From contig JANXZM010000017.1 in NCBI GenBank assembly GCA_025355505.1, positions 62,001 to 126,000 on the forward strand: a stretch of DNA of 64,000 bases. Direction: 5' to 3'. The DNA is from Acidobacteriaceae bacterium. Its GTDB lineage: Bacteria > Acidobacteriota > Terriglobia > Terriglobales > Acidobacteriaceae. Shown piece by piece: positions 35,774-44,843 of the stretch. The notes below the pieces were generated by a model. The model saw only the letters and a list, made by a program, of their open reading frames with translations. It did no database searches and had not been told where the DNA came from. A program made the translations under genes and the position numbers. The stretch's first letter is position 1; each line of letters begins with the position of its first letter.

Positions 35774-36964
35774 ATGCCAACCACAACTCAACTCGAATTG
35801 CGTCTAGCCAGCCGGATGTCGCGGCTCGGCACCGAAACCGCCTTTGAAGTCCTGAACCGCGCCCGCCAGCTCGAAAAACAGGGTAAAGAAATCATTCACC
35901 TAGAAATTGGAGAGCCCGACTTCGACACGCCTGCCAATGTCGTCGAGGCCGGTGTTGACGCGCTTCACAAGGGATGGACCCACTACGGCCCCGCCGCCGG
36001 TCTGCCTGACCTGCGCCAGACGATTGCCGATTATGTCAGCCGCACCCGCAACGTCCCGGTTTCGAGTGAGGAAGTAGTTGTCGTCCCAGGCGGCAAGCCA
36101 ATTATTTTCTTTACCATGCTGGCATTAGTTGATGAGGAAGACGAAGTCATCTACCCCAATCCCGGCTTCCCCATCTACGAGTCCATGATCAACTATGTCG
36201 GAGGACGAGCGATTCCCATTCCGCTGCGCGAAGCACGCGACTTTTCCGTCGACGTCAAAGAACTGGCCTCGCTGATTACCGACCGCACCAGGTTGATTAT
36301 CCTGAACTCGCCGCACAACCCAACCGGCGGCGTGCTCACCAAGAGAGATATTTTAGAAATCGCCGAGGCCATCGGCGACCGCAACATCCTCATTTTGTCG
36401 GACGAAATCTACAGTCGCCTTATCTACGAAGGCGACCACTTCTCCATCATGAGCGTGCCCGGCTTCAAAGAGCGCACCATTCTGCTCGACGGCTTCTCCA
36501 AGACCTACGCCATGACCGGATGGCGCCTGGGTTACGGCGTAATGCGGCCCGACTTGGCCACGCACATCGCTCGCCTGATGACCAACTCGAACTCCTGTAC
36601 CGCCAGCTTCACGCAGGTCGCAGGAATCGAAGCGCTGCGCGGCGACCAGTCCTCAGTCCACAAAATGAACACTGAGTTTAAGCGCCGCCGAGACGTCTTC
36701 GTCGCCGGTCTGAACAAAATCAAAGGCTTCTCCTGCCGCGTGCCCAAAGGCGCGTTCTACGCCTTCCCCAACATTACCAAGACCGGATGGCCTTCGAAGA
36801 AACTGGCCGACGCGCTGCTCGAACAAGCCGGCGTCGCCTGCCTCTCCGGCACCGCCTTCGGCGAATACGGAGAAGGCTATCTCCGCTTCAGCGTCGCCAA
36901 TTCGCTGGAAAACCTGAGCAATGCCCTGGCGAGGATTGAAGATTGGGCAGGGAAGAACCTCTGA
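35774..36964 (+). CDS. PLP-dependent aminotransferase, class I
   Basis: A 396-residue fold-type I aminotransferase of the aspartate/alanine group. Visible are GLPDLRQTIADY, NSPHNPTGGV (substrate/cofactor asparagine), LSDEIYSRLIYEG (Asp pairing the pyridine nitrogen), and DGFSKTYAMTGWRLGYGV with the Schiff-base lysine; the arginine in GYLRFSVANS binds the substrate carboxylate. It would transfer amino groups between an amino acid and 2-oxoglutarate or pyruvate. The exact substrate is open; aspartate or branched/aromatic acids are all possible. Confidence 0.9.
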   Translation: MPTTTQLELRLASRMSRLGTETAFEVLNRARQLEKQGKEIIHLEIGEPDFDTPANVVEAGVDALHKGWTHYGPAAGLPDLRQTIADYVSRTRNVPVSSEEVVVVPGGKPIIFFTMLALVDEEDEVIYPNPGFPIYESMINYVGGRAIPIPLREARDFSVDVKELASLITDRTRLIILNSPHNPTGGVLTKRDILEIAEAIGDRNILILSDEIYSRLIYEGDHFSIMSVPGFKERTILLDGFSKTYAMTGWRLGYGVMRPDLATHIARLMTNSNSCTASFTQVAGIEALRGDQSSVHKMNTEFKRRRDVFVAGLNKIKGFSCRVPKGAFYAFPNITKTGWPSKKLADALLEQAGVACLSGTAFGEYGEGYLRFSVANSLENLSNALARIEDWAGKNL

Positions 36965-36968
36965 TCCA

Positions 36969-36994
36969 GTGTGGCGCGGACACTCCTGTCCGCG
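36969..36994. repeat. GTGTGGCGCGGACACT-type repeat, copy 2
   Basis: Differs from copy 1 (20875-20900) at few positions; here CCTGTCCGCG makes a clearer GCGGACA/TGTCCGC inverted repeat, able to form a hairpin just after the aminotransferase stop. Confidence 0.65.
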
Positions 36995-37018
36995 CTGCAT
37001 CCATCGTCACAACCCTGG

Positions 37019-37080
37019 AACCGCTGAGGACGCACAGGAAGACTCAAAGTAAGCCTCTGTGTCCTCTGTGGTTAAACTTG
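37019..37080. repeat. CACAGGGGACACAGGG-type repeat, partial copy
   Basis: Contains GAGGACGCACAGGAAGACTC and TCTGTGTCCTCTGTGGTTAA, variants of the arms seen at 38020-38092. The rest of the 239-base gap shows no gene. Confidence 0.5.
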
Positions 37081-37188
37081 TCCCTCTCCAATTTGGTCAA
37101 GCGTCCGGCGAAGCAATTAAATTTCAATACCACGCTCTCTTTGCTTCAAGCTTCATCTCCTGTTAACACCTGCCGGCCAGATTTGGTG

Positions 37189-37194
37189 TAAACT
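37189..37194 (+). promoter_or_regulatory. TAAACT -10-like element before the VOC gene
   Basis: GTGTAAACT ends nine bases before the ATG and there is no ribosome binding site, as for the GT2 gene. Confidence 0.3.
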
Positions 37195-37203
37195 TTTGCC
37201 GCT

Positions 37204-37986
37204 ATGGTAAACATCGATAAGCACCCCGCCGGCTCCTTCTGCTGGATCGAACTCCACACCACCGACCAGAACGCCGCCAAGGGCTTTTACGACTCGCTTT
37301 TCGGCTGGGACTCCAAGGACGAGCCCATGGGTCCCAACGATTTCTACACCATGTTCAAGCTCCAGGGCCGCGAAGTCGGAGCCGGATGCACGCTGCGTGC
37401 CGATGAGCGCTCGCAGGGCGTTCCTCCCCACTGGATGATTTACATCACCGTCGACAACGCCGACGCGGCCGCCGCCAAGGCGCTGCAACTCGGAGGCAAA
37501 GTTCTTGCCCCAGCTTTCGACGTCATGGATGCCGGACGTATGGCCGTGATCTTAGACCCCACTGGCGCAGCTTTCTGCGTCTGGCAGGCCAACAAGAGTA
37601 ACGGAATCGGAATCGCCCAAGTTGCCGGCACGCTCTGCTGGGCCGATCTGAGCACGCCCGACGCGAAACGCGCCTCCGACTTTTACTCCAGCCTTTTCGG
37701 ATGGCAGATCACCGCCGACCCCAAAGATCCTTCCGGCTATCTGCATATCAAGAACAGTGAGCATTTTATCGGAGGCGTTCCCCCCGCAGCCCATCGCCAG
37801 CCCGGAGTGCCGCCGCATTGGCTGGCTTATTTTCAAGTGGATGACGTAGATGCCGTCGCGTCCAAGGCCAAACAGATGGGCGCCAATCTCTATCTCGAGC
37901 CCATGACGATGGAAGGAGTCGGCCGCATGTCGGTGATCGCCGACCCGCAAGGCGCGGTGTTCGCGATCTTCAAATCGGCGCGCTGA
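37204..37986 (+). CDS. two-domain VOC (glyoxalase/bleomycin resistance fold) protein
   Basis: A 260-residue protein made of two similar halves. Each opens with a 'CW(I/A)(E/D)L.T.D...A..FY.SLFGW' pattern (residues about 14-33 and 139-158) and ends with a 'GRM(A/S)V(I)..DP(Q/T)GA.F' strand (about 105-125 and 240-258). This is the internal duplication of vicinal-oxygen-chelate proteins. Metal ligands are partly replaced, so function could be a hydrolase, dioxygenase-like or binding protein; not assignable. Confidence 0.85.
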   Translation: MVNIDKHPAGSFCWIELHTTDQNAAKGFYDSLFGWDSKDEPMGPNDFYTMFKLQGREVGAGCTLRADERSQGVPPHWMIYITVDNADAAAAKALQLGGKVLAPAFDVMDAGRMAVILDPTGAAFCVWQANKSNGIGIAQVAGTLCWADLSTPDAKRASDFYSSLFGWQITADPKDPSGYLHIKNSEHFIGGVPPAAHRQPGVPPHWLAYFQVDDVDAVASKAKQMGANLYLEPMTMEGVGRMSVIADPQGAVFAIFKSAR

Positions 37987-38019
37987 CAGAAATCATCTCC
38001 ATTGGCGGAAGATCTTTCC

Positions 38020-38092
38020 CCGTGGACCCCTGTGTTCTCTGTGATTAAGCTCTAATGCCGATCACCACAGGGGACACAGGGTTCCACAGAGC
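38020..38092. repeat. CACAGGGGACACAGGG-type repeat, paired copy
   Basis: The arms GGACCCCTGTGTTCTCTGTG and CACAGGGGACACAGGGTTCC are inverse complements with a few mismatches, separated by about 24 bases, giving a long imperfect hairpin. It abuts a toxin-gene fragment. Confidence 0.65.
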
Positions 38093-38274
38093 TGGCTTTC
38101 TCGGCGTTCTCCGCCCTGCCCATCACTGTTGACCAGGCAGAAGGTGCCGTTTTAGTCGATCGGTTGAAGAGCATGGATTGGGTCGGCCACAAAGCAAAAT
38201 TCCACTCCAAGGCTGAGCCTGCGTTAGTCAACAGAGTGCGGCAGTATGTCGCGGTTTTGCTCGCTCTTTGGTGA
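38089..38274 (+). pseudogene. fragment of a MazF/PemK-family toxin gene
   Basis: An open frame of about 60 codons with no start codon ends at TGA 38272-38274. Its translation contains EGAVLVDRLKSMDWVGHKAK followed by FHSKAEPALVNRVRQYVAVL. The pattern D-(Q/R)-x-K-S-x-D-W-x4-A-x-F-x-x-K-A is the C-terminal part of PemK/MazF mRNA interferases. The catalytic N-terminal half is missing: upstream the frame runs directly into the repeat at 38020-38092 and a stop. No antitoxin is nearby. I read it as the dead remnant of a toxin-antitoxin locus. Confidence 0.6.
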
Positions 38275-38383
38275 CATACGGCGAGATTTCCGCGGAACAC
38301 TTTTGGGGCCAAGGCGGTTGAGCCTCCGCCCCGTTTGCCTCACCCCCGCAGCGGATGGTACAAACCTTCCGAGGCTGCCGCTC

Positions 38384-41206
38384 GTGAAAAATATCGCCGT
38401 TGTCTTTCTCCTCGCTCTTTCCTCGCTGCTTGTCGTATTCGGGTTCGCACGCGCCGCTGACCGCTCGCGCCGCATCAATCTTCCGACCGGCAAGACTCTG
38501 ACCCTCCCCGTTCCCGGCTACATCGTCCGCACCAACAGTTTTCCCGCGACCATCGCCCTCAGTCCCGACGGCCATTACGCCGCGCTGCTCAACCAGGGCT
38601 ACGGCACACAGGAAACCGGTGCCCGCCAGTCCATCGCCATTCTCGATCTCCTCAACAATCAGTTGCACGATTTTCCCGACGACCGCCTTAGCGACGACTA
38701 TTCCACGCGCCAAAGCTATTTCATCGGACTCGCGTTTTCGAGCGACGGCAAGCATCTCTATGCGTCGATGGGCTCGATCACCGACCCCACCGGCGAAAAG
38801 CCGAAGAGCTGCGGCAACGGCATCGCGGTGTACAAATTCGCGGCTGGCCAGGTAACGGCAGAACGCTTCATCAAGATCGCGCCCCAGCCCATCGCCGAAG
38901 GCAAGGAAGTTGCATTCGGCGTCCGCAAAACTTCCGCCGGCTCCGCACTCCCATACCCCGCGGGACTTGCCGTTCTTCCAGGCCCCAGGGGCGACCGCCT
39001 GCTCATTGCCAATAATCTTTCCGACAACGCCGTCGTCCTCGACACCATCTCCGACAAAATCCTGCAGTCGTTCGATCTAAGCCGCAACCGCTTCATTCCC
39101 AGCGCATACCCATATACCGTCGTTGCCAACCGCAAGGGTACAAGAGCGTGGGTCAGTCTCTGGAACTCCTCCGCCGTAGCAGAGTTGAATCTTGAGACAG
39201 GCAAGGTCGCGCGCTGGATCGAATGTGCGAAAGCCGTCGACCCTGTAGCGCCCAGTTCGCATCCCACCGTGATGTTGCTGAGCTTGGATGAAGAAATTCT
39301 CTATGTCGCGTTGAGTAATTCCGACGATGTCGCAGCGATCGATCTGGATCGCGCTCAGATTTTCCAGCTCTACCGCGCGATTGCCCCGACCGAGGGCGGC
39401 ACTGTCTTTGGAACCGCTCCGCTGGCCATTGTGCTTTCGCCCGATGGAGGGCGTCTGTACGCAGCCTATGGCTCGCTCGACGCCGTTGCCGTCTTCGATC
39501 TAAGCGCTGAACGCAAAGCGCTGGCGCACGAACGCAAGAGTCCTTCTCGACTGACTCCCCCAGACTTCACTCCGGCCACACTCGGCTTCATTCCCACCGA
39601 GTGGTATCCCAGTGCGCTGGCGATTGCGGGCACTGACTTGCTCATTGCGACCGCCAAGGGCCAGGGTAGCGGTCCCAACAACATGCAAGGCAAGTTGAAA
39701 GGCGAGCGGAAGAGGAAAGAGCATCCGTATATTCCGACCCTGATCGGCGGCTCCCTCTCGCGTCTCAGTCTTGCCGACGCGGACAAGAATCTTGTCGCCT
39801 ATACGCACCAGGTCGAAGAAGACAATCTCCTCCGCTCCAGCGGTGGAGATTTGACATTCGCCGGCGGCGGCAATCCTATCCGCCACGTGATCTACGTGCT
39901 GAAAGAAAATCGCACCTACGATCAGATCCTCGGCGACCTGCCCGCAGGCGACGGCGACGCATCGCTGACCATGTATGGCGCTGACATCACGCCCAACCAG
40001 CACAAACTGGCCCTGCAGTTCGGTGTGCTCGACAATTTCTACGACAGCGGCGAAGTCTCCGGCGATGGCCACATTTGGTCAACCGCTTCCACCACTTCCG
40101 ACTACAACGAGAAAATCTGGCCCATCGGCTATCGCAGCAAAGAACGTACCTACGACGCTGACGGCACCGTGGCCGACGAACTGCCGCTGGAACAAGGAAT
40201 CCCCGATGTCGATGACCCCGCTACCGGCTTCCTCTGGGACAACCTGGCGAAACGCGGTCTGACTTATCGCATCTACGGAGAATTCATTCACGCCGTGTGG
40301 TGCAAAAAAGAAAAGGTAAGTTCTCCGAAGCAGGGAACCCCTTCGTCCGCCTCGGCCTACTGCCCCGTGAGCGAAATCAAAAAAGGTGAAGCTCTACCGG
40401 AGAACGTCGGCAACCCGCGCGGTGGCCCGAGCCCGTGGCCATGGGCGATTCCGCAGATGAAGCGCATGCGCCCCACCAAAGCTGCCCTGCGCGATCACTA
40501 TGATCCGCTCTTTCCAGATTTCGAGACCGATTATCCCGACCAACTCCGCGCCGACGAATTCCTCCGTGAATTCGGCGAGTTTGTGAAAGTGAAGGGAACT
40601 GCCAAAGAACTTTCACAGTTCACGCTGCTCTACCTGCCCGACGACCACACCGGAGGTACGCGCGCGGGCAAGCCAACTCCGCGGGCCTCGGTGGCCGATA
40701 ACGATCTAGCCGTGGGTCGCGTAGTCGATGCCGTTTCGCACAGCCCCTACTGGGACGACACCGCCATCTTCGTGCTCGAAGACGACGCGCAAGACGGCGC
40801 CGACCACGTCGACGCCCATCGCTCCATCGCGTTCGTCATCAGTAAGTATGCGCCGCATACGCCGCAACCGTTTGTCGAGCACAACTTCTACACGACCGTC
40901 AGCATGATCCACACTATGGAATCTCTGCTCCACCTTGCGCCGATGAATCTGTTCGACGCGCACGCGCCGGTGATGGCGTCGCTGTTCGCCGGCACCGGAA
41001 CGCAGCCGCCCTATCATGCCGACGACAAGAATCTGCGCAGTGGCCTCATCTATCAGGTGAACGAAAAGAAAGCCGCGGGAGCGAAAGAATCTGCGCAGAT
41101 GAATTTCTCGCGCCCCGATGCCGCCGATGCGAAAAAGTTAAATGCGATCCTCTGGCAGGATGCAAAAGGCAACGTCCCAATGCCCGCCACTGAGCCTCGC
41201 CACTGA
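38384..41206 (+). CDS. exported YncE-like beta-propeller fused to an alkaline-phosphatase-superfamily phosphoesterase
   Basis: About 940 residues. A signal peptide (VKNIAVVFLLALSSLLVVFG) follows the GTG at 38384; a longer frame from 38246 would bury it behind 46 basic residues. Residues about 30-500 are a seven-bladed-type propeller with repeated 'LSPDG..LYA' strands, as in YncE. Residues about 500-900 are phosphoesterase-like: HVIYVLKENRTYDQILGDLP, SGEVSGDGHIWSTAST (candidate nucleophile region) and FVLEDDAQDGADHVDAHRS (metal ligands). Probably periplasmic; phospholipid, phosphate ester or other substrates are possible. Such bifunctional proteins are common in Acidobacteria and Planctomycetes. 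Confidence 0.85.
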   Translation: MKNIAVVFLLALSSLLVVFGFARAADRSRRINLPTGKTLTLPVPGYIVRTNSFPATIALSPDGHYAALLNQGYGTQETGARQSIAILDLLNNQLHDFPDDRLSDDYSTRQSYFIGLAFSSDGKHLYASMGSITDPTGEKPKSCGNGIAVYKFAAGQVTAERFIKIAPQPIAEGKEVAFGVRKTSAGSALPYPAGLAVLPGPRGDRLLIANNLSDNAVVLDTISDKILQSFDLSRNRFIPSAYPYTVVANRKGTRAWVSLWNSSAVAELNLETGKVARWIECAKAVDPVAPSSHPTVMLLSLDEEILYVALSNSDDVAAIDLDRAQIFQLYRAIAPTEGGTVFGTAPLAIVLSPDGGRLYAAYGSLDAVAVFDLSAERKALAHERKSPSRLTPPDFTPATLGFIPTEWYPSALAIAGTDLLIATAKGQGSGPNNMQGKLKGERKRKEHPYIPTLIGGSLSRLSLADADKNLVAYTHQVEEDNLLRSSGGDLTFAGGGNPIRHVIYVLKENRTYDQILGDLPAGDGDASLTMYGADITPNQHKLALQFGVLDNFYDSGEVSGDGHIWSTASTTSDYNEKIWPIGYRSKERTYDADGTVADELPLEQGIPDVDDPATGFLWDNLAKRGLTYRIYGEFIHAVWCKKEKVSSPKQGTPSSASAYCPVSEIKKGEALPENVGNPRGGPSPWPWAIPQMKRMRPTKAALRDHYDPLFPDFETDYPDQLRADEFLREFGEFVKVKGTAKELSQFTLLYLPDDHTGGTRAGKPTPRASVADNDLAVGRVVDAVSHSPYWDDTAIFVLEDDAQDGADHVDAHRSIAFVISKYAPHTPQPFVEHNFYTTVSMIHTMESLLHLAPMNLFDAHAPVMASLFAGTGTQPPYHADDKNLRSGLIYQVNEKKAAGAKESAQMNFSRPDAADAKKLNAILWQDAKGNVPMPATEPRH

Positions 41207-41681
41207 TCTCTCAGCCGGGTGCTCCATTCATTCGCGTTTTTTGCGAATGAGTGGGCCTGTCGGGTGATGAGGATCATCGGTGCACCCTTTATACGAAAGC
41301 ACTGAGGGAGTTAGCGAGAAATCGCACGCGGTAGACGACCGTGGAATCCCACCCTTCAAAAAAAACGAAGGGCGGGGCACCCGGCTGATAATACAGCGCT
41401 GAAGCCCTGCTCCATTCAAAACCGAAAACACGAAGTTAGACGCGAAAGAAACCCGGCAAAGGATTGAATCTTTCGTGTGCCTTTGTACCCTTGGTGGTTG
41501 ATGAATTTGGGATACTATCCGCACCGACGGCTGCGGAAAGAATCTCAGCCGCCGCTTCCTGAAAAAAGCGGGTAACTTTCCGGCTCGGGCCTGCGTCCAA
41601 CTAGGTGGGGAACTCCGGTCATCCGACTTGCTATCGGGGTTATAATCGTTGGAGCCGACCGGGTTTCCACGGGGTGTCCAA
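41207..41681. other. 475-base intergenic region with two hairpin repeats
   Basis: I see no gene here. Two hairpins of one type stand out: TCATTCGC/GCGAATGA with a GTTTTTT loop (41225-41253, including wobble pairs) and CCCTTC/GAAGGG with an A-rich loop (41348-41377), each flanked by GGGTGC or GGGGCACCC and by CCAC/GTGG sequences. A weak copy of the CCTTTGTACCC-type repeat is near 41478-41500. A TATAAT at 41641-41646 is a possible -10 for the M48 gene. Confidence 0.5.
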
Positions 41682-42914
41682 ATGTTGTTTCGTAAATCGC
41701 TGATTGCCTTGAGTTTACTGGTACTGATGGCGTTGCCGGCGCTGGCGCAGGGTCAAACTTCCCAGACGCCAAACGCGCCCCAGGCTTCGCATCCGCAAAC
41801 ACCAAAAGATCAGAGTACCCAGCCTTCTAGCACCCAACCGCCGACTGGCTCCTTGCCAGCGCCACCGCAGGACCCGGCTGCGACTCCGCCCGCGGACCCT
41901 TCTTCTAATAGCAGCGCAGGCAGCGATTCGGCCCCTGGTGGGCCGCCTCCCATCCAGGAGCCAGACGACAGCAGGGTCAAGCACGACGGCAGTAAGAGCG
42001 ATGTGGACGCCATCGGCAACCGCAAGGTTGGAGGGCGCGGCATGGGTAACTGGTACTCGCTCGAATCCGAAATCAGGATGGGCAAGCAATACTCGATGCA
42101 GGTCGAGAATGGCGTGAAGCTGGTTCAGGACCCCGTGGTTACCGAGTACGTCAACCGCATCGGCCAGAATCTGGTCCGCAATTCCGACGCGCAGGTGCCG
42201 TTTACTATCAAGGTGATCGACTCCGACGAAGTGAATGCGTTCGCGCTTCCCGGTGGATTTTTCTACGTGAACTCCGGCCTCATTTTGGCGGCGGATGAAG
42301 AGGCGGAACTGGCCGGCGTGATGGCGCATGAGATCGCGCACGTTGCCGCCCGCCACGGGACTCGTCAGATGACGCGTGCGCAGTGGGCGAACATCGGCAC
42401 CATTCCTCTGATCTTCATTGGGGGTGGCATTGGCTACGGAATCTACGAAGCAGCCGGCTTAGGCTTGCCGCTCACGTTCATGAAGTTCCAGCGTAATTTC
42501 GAAGCGGAAGCGGATTACCTCGGCCTGCAATATATGTATAAGACCGGATACGATCCGCAGGCTTTCATCAGCTTCTTTGAAAAAATTCAGGCGAAAGAAA
42601 AGAAGAAGCCGGGCACGCTCGCCAAGGCCTTCGCTTCGCACCCGCAAACGCCCGACCGCATTGAGAAGTCGCAACAGGAGATCGCGACCATTCTTCCGGC
42701 GCGCGCGCAATATGTGGTTTCCACGTCGGAGTTTGACGACGTGAAATCGCGGCTCGCCACCATCGAGAACCGGCACAAGGTCATCGAAGAGAAGGATGGG
42801 AGCCGTCCCAGCCTGCGCCGCACTTCAACCACTGACAAGTCCACCGGCACCGACAAGACCGACGACGATCGCCCGACGCTGAAGCGCCGCGACGATAAAC
42901 CGGACCAGAATTAA
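41682..42914 (+). CDS. exported M48-family metallopeptidase
   Basis: A 410-residue protein: signal peptide (1-22, ending ALAQG), a Pro/Ser/Gln-rich spacer (about 25-100), then an M48 catalytic domain. The zinc site is H216-E-x2-H220 in GVMAHEIAHVAARH, with the third ligand in NFEAEADYLGLQY. LPGGFFYVNSGLI precedes it, as in BepA/LoiP-type periplasmic proteases. The C-terminus (350-410) is charged and probably disordered. Likely outer-membrane protein quality control. The ATG at 41682 was preferred to a TTG at 41649 because the signal peptide starts there. Confidence 0.9.
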   Translation: MLFRKSLIALSLLVLMALPALAQGQTSQTPNAPQASHPQTPKDQSTQPSSTQPPTGSLPAPPQDPAATPPADPSSNSSAGSDSAPGGPPPIQEPDDSRVKHDGSKSDVDAIGNRKVGGRGMGNWYSLESEIRMGKQYSMQVENGVKLVQDPVVTEYVNRIGQNLVRNSDAQVPFTIKVIDSDEVNAFALPGGFFYVNSGLILAADEEAELAGVMAHEIAHVAARHGTRQMTRAQWANIGTIPLIFIGGGIGYGIYEAAGLGLPLTFMKFQRNFEAEADYLGLQYMYKTGYDPQAFISFFEKIQAKEKKKPGTLAKAFASHPQTPDRIEKSQQEIATILPARAQYVVSTSEFDDVKSRLATIENRHKVIEEKDGSRPSLRRTSTTDKSTGTDKTDDDRPTLKRRDDKPDQN

Positions 42915-42931
42915 CCGCAGCTTGCGGACAG

Positions 42932-42968
42932 AACAAGAAACCGGCGGGTAGCCCGCCGGTTTCTTGTT
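42932..42968. terminator. bidirectional terminator between convergent genes
   Basis: Perfect 17-base arms (AACAAGAAACCGGCGGG at 42932-42948 and its complement at 42952-42968) around a three-base loop. The A/T-rich outer stem gives T-rich 3' ends on both strands. It serves the M48 gene and the small secreted protein on the other strand. Confidence 0.85.
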
Positions 42969-42993
42969 GAAGTTGTCATGCTGCCGCCCGCTG

Positions 42994-43344
42994 TCACGAT
43001 CCTGCGGCCACCGACTTTACCGTGATCGTCGTGCCATCCACGTCTCCGGTCACCTTTGCCTTCGCTCCCGCCAGATCGTTCAGCTTATCGAGCGCGGCCT
43101 TATCCGAAGTCTCGATCGTGTAGACTTTATCTCCGACCACGAGGGCGTACTTTGATCCATGCTTCATGCACGCCCGCGTGCATTCCGCCGGCTTGCCGGG
43201 CATCTCATGTTTCACCCCGCACATGGCGTCGCTCACTTCGCCGGTCAAGGTCTGGCTCTTACCAGCTGCCAGCGCCGGAACCGCCGCGAGCCCCACCAGC
43301 ATCTGCACTCCAAGCACCGCTGCCGCAATTCGATTAACTTTCAT
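42994..43344 (-). CDS. small secreted cysteine-containing protein
   Basis: A 116-residue protein with a signal peptide (to about residue 26, VPALAAG). The mature part has three cysteines in DAMCGVKHEMPGKPAECTRA and ACMKHGSKYALVVGDKVYTI, then a small beta domain ending TITVKSVAAG. The same short pattern occurs in many acidobacterial exported proteins of unknown role. Two cysteines probably form a disulfide; a metal or haem role cannot be excluded. AGGAGA lies upstream of the ATG at 43344. Confidence 0.75.
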   Translation of the reverse strand: MKVNRIAAAVLGVQMLVGLAAVPALAAGKSQTLTGEVSDAMCGVKHEMPGKPAECTRACMKHGSKYALVVGDKVYTIETSDKAALDKLNDLAGAKAKVTGDVDGTTITVKSVAAGS

Positions 43345-43502
43345 TCTGCTTTCGTCTCCTGTGAAATGGGATGATAGTTCAAAATCGGCCATTACATGAT
43401 GTGAATATCGTGATGTCACTACCATGCTCTCAATATAAAGATTCCCACGCAAGCGGAAGGTTACAAAAATATTTTGGCGTTTGCCCAGCCCAGCTTTCAG
43501 CG

Positions 43503-44843
43503 CTACTGCTGCTTGAAACGGATCTCCACGTCGACAGTCTTGTCCTTCGCGTCCAGCGTCGCATGAGTGCCGATGTCCCACCGCACGCCACGCGGAAGGA
43601 GCGGTCCGATATCGTTCCGGAATTTATCGAGGTAATCGGCGTTGTAGGGCTGACCCTCGCGCAGAGTCCATGCTTCCTCCATCCGAGCTTTGGCCTGCGT
43701 GTCTAGCCCTAAGATCTCCAACTCTCCCATCTTGTAGAGGTCGCCTTCGAGGACGGTCAGGACGTAGTGGACGGTGCTTTTCTCGTCGTTGAGCTCGGCG
43801 TCGGGCTTGATCTGAACCATCATGTAGCCACGGCTGCGGTAAAGTTTGCTCACGTTGCCGATGTCGCGAAGAAGGCGCACGGCGTCGGCGGGCTCACCGG
43901 ACGGCAGGTGGATAAGAGGCACGACTTCGGCGGCTGTGATGGCGGAGTCGCCCTTCCAGTCGACGCTGGAGGTTGAATAGATTTCTCCCGGCTGCACAGG
44001 CTGGATCGCATCCACCTGAATTATGGCGGAACCTTCCGCATCCGGCGCAGGAGAAGGTAGGAGCGCCACCCGCGCATTGGACGGCCCAAACGCCGCCTTC
44101 AAATATCCGCGCTGTAAGTACACCGGCAGCAGGTCGAACTTGGCGGCCGCGGCTAGAGCAGCGCGTCCGTATTCTGCGCCCGTGAGGCGGTGCGCTGCAA
44201 TCGTGAGCAGAGCCACCTGCTCCGGCGAAGCTCCGGGAAATTCGACGCCGCGAATCCGGATGCTAACTTCCTCGACGCGGTATGCGATGGCGATCAAGGG
44301 TCCGCCAGATTCATCCTGGCCCTCGCGCAGATAATTTACACGCCCTGGAAATTGCTTCTCGGTGAGGATAGCTTGCAGCGCCTCGGAAACTTGGTCCGGA
44401 AGGCTGCCTGCCATTGGCAGCACATGCTTGAACAGCGGGACGCGGTGCTGTAACGCGGCATGTAGTTCATCGTCGGTGAACCAGACGAAGTTTTCGAAAT
44501 GTGTGGGAACCAGCTTGCTCTTGTCGGCATCGGCGAGCTGCAGTTCGAGTCTTACGCCTGCACTGGAAGAGGAATACGAATAGACCACGTCGCGGAACAA
44601 CCCGGAATCCCCGAGGCGTTGCGCCGCCTCTTTGAAATCGCCGTCGGCGGCGTTCTGGCCCATCCTCAGGCCGCTCGCGGCAAGAATTTCTTTGTCGCTG
44701 TAGCGCGCCGTTCCCGTGGCTTTCACCGAGATGAGCTTGTAGGCGGCGACTGAAAAAGCTTTGCCGCTGTTGTGCTGCTTCTGGGCTGCGGTAGATGAAG
44801 CGAGCAAGGACAAGAAGAGCACCAAAGAGATGACCTTGCTCAT
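43503..44843 (-). CDS. exported POTRA-domain protein without Omp85 barrel
   Basis: A 446-residue protein: signal peptide (1-20), then repeated POTRA-like units. Clues are the 'RYSDKEILAASGLRMGQ', 'FTDDELHAALQHRVPLF' and 'GDLYKMGELEILGLDTQAKA' type segments, each a strand-turn followed by a helix, as in BamA and TamA. The C-terminal unit (about 360-446) is the best match: 'GLD....ARMEEAWTLREGQPYNADYLDKFRNDI'. There is no 16-stranded barrel; the protein ends where it would start. Possible role as a periplasmic accessory to outer-membrane assembly. It overlaps the LysR gene upstream by four bases. Confidence 0.75.
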   Translation of the reverse strand: MSKVISLVLFLSLLASSTAAQKQHNSGKAFSVAAYKLISVKATGTARYSDKEILAASGLRMGQNAADGDFKEAAQRLGDSGLFRDVVYSYSSSSAGVRLELQLADADKSKLVPTHFENFVWFTDDELHAALQHRVPLFKHVLPMAGSLPDQVSEALQAILTEKQFPGRVNYLREGQDESGGPLIAIAYRVEEVSIRIRGVEFPGASPEQVALLTIAAHRLTGAEYGRAALAAAAKFDLLPVYLQRGYLKAAFGPSNARVALLPSPAPDAEGSAIIQVDAIQPVQPGEIYSTSSVDWKGDSAITAAEVVPLIHLPSGEPADAVRLLRDIGNVSKLYRSRGYMMVQIKPDAELNDEKSTVHYVLTVLEGDLYKMGELEILGLDTQAKARMEEAWTLREGQPYNADYLDKFRNDIGPLLPRGVRWDIGTHATLDAKDKTVDVEIRFKQQ

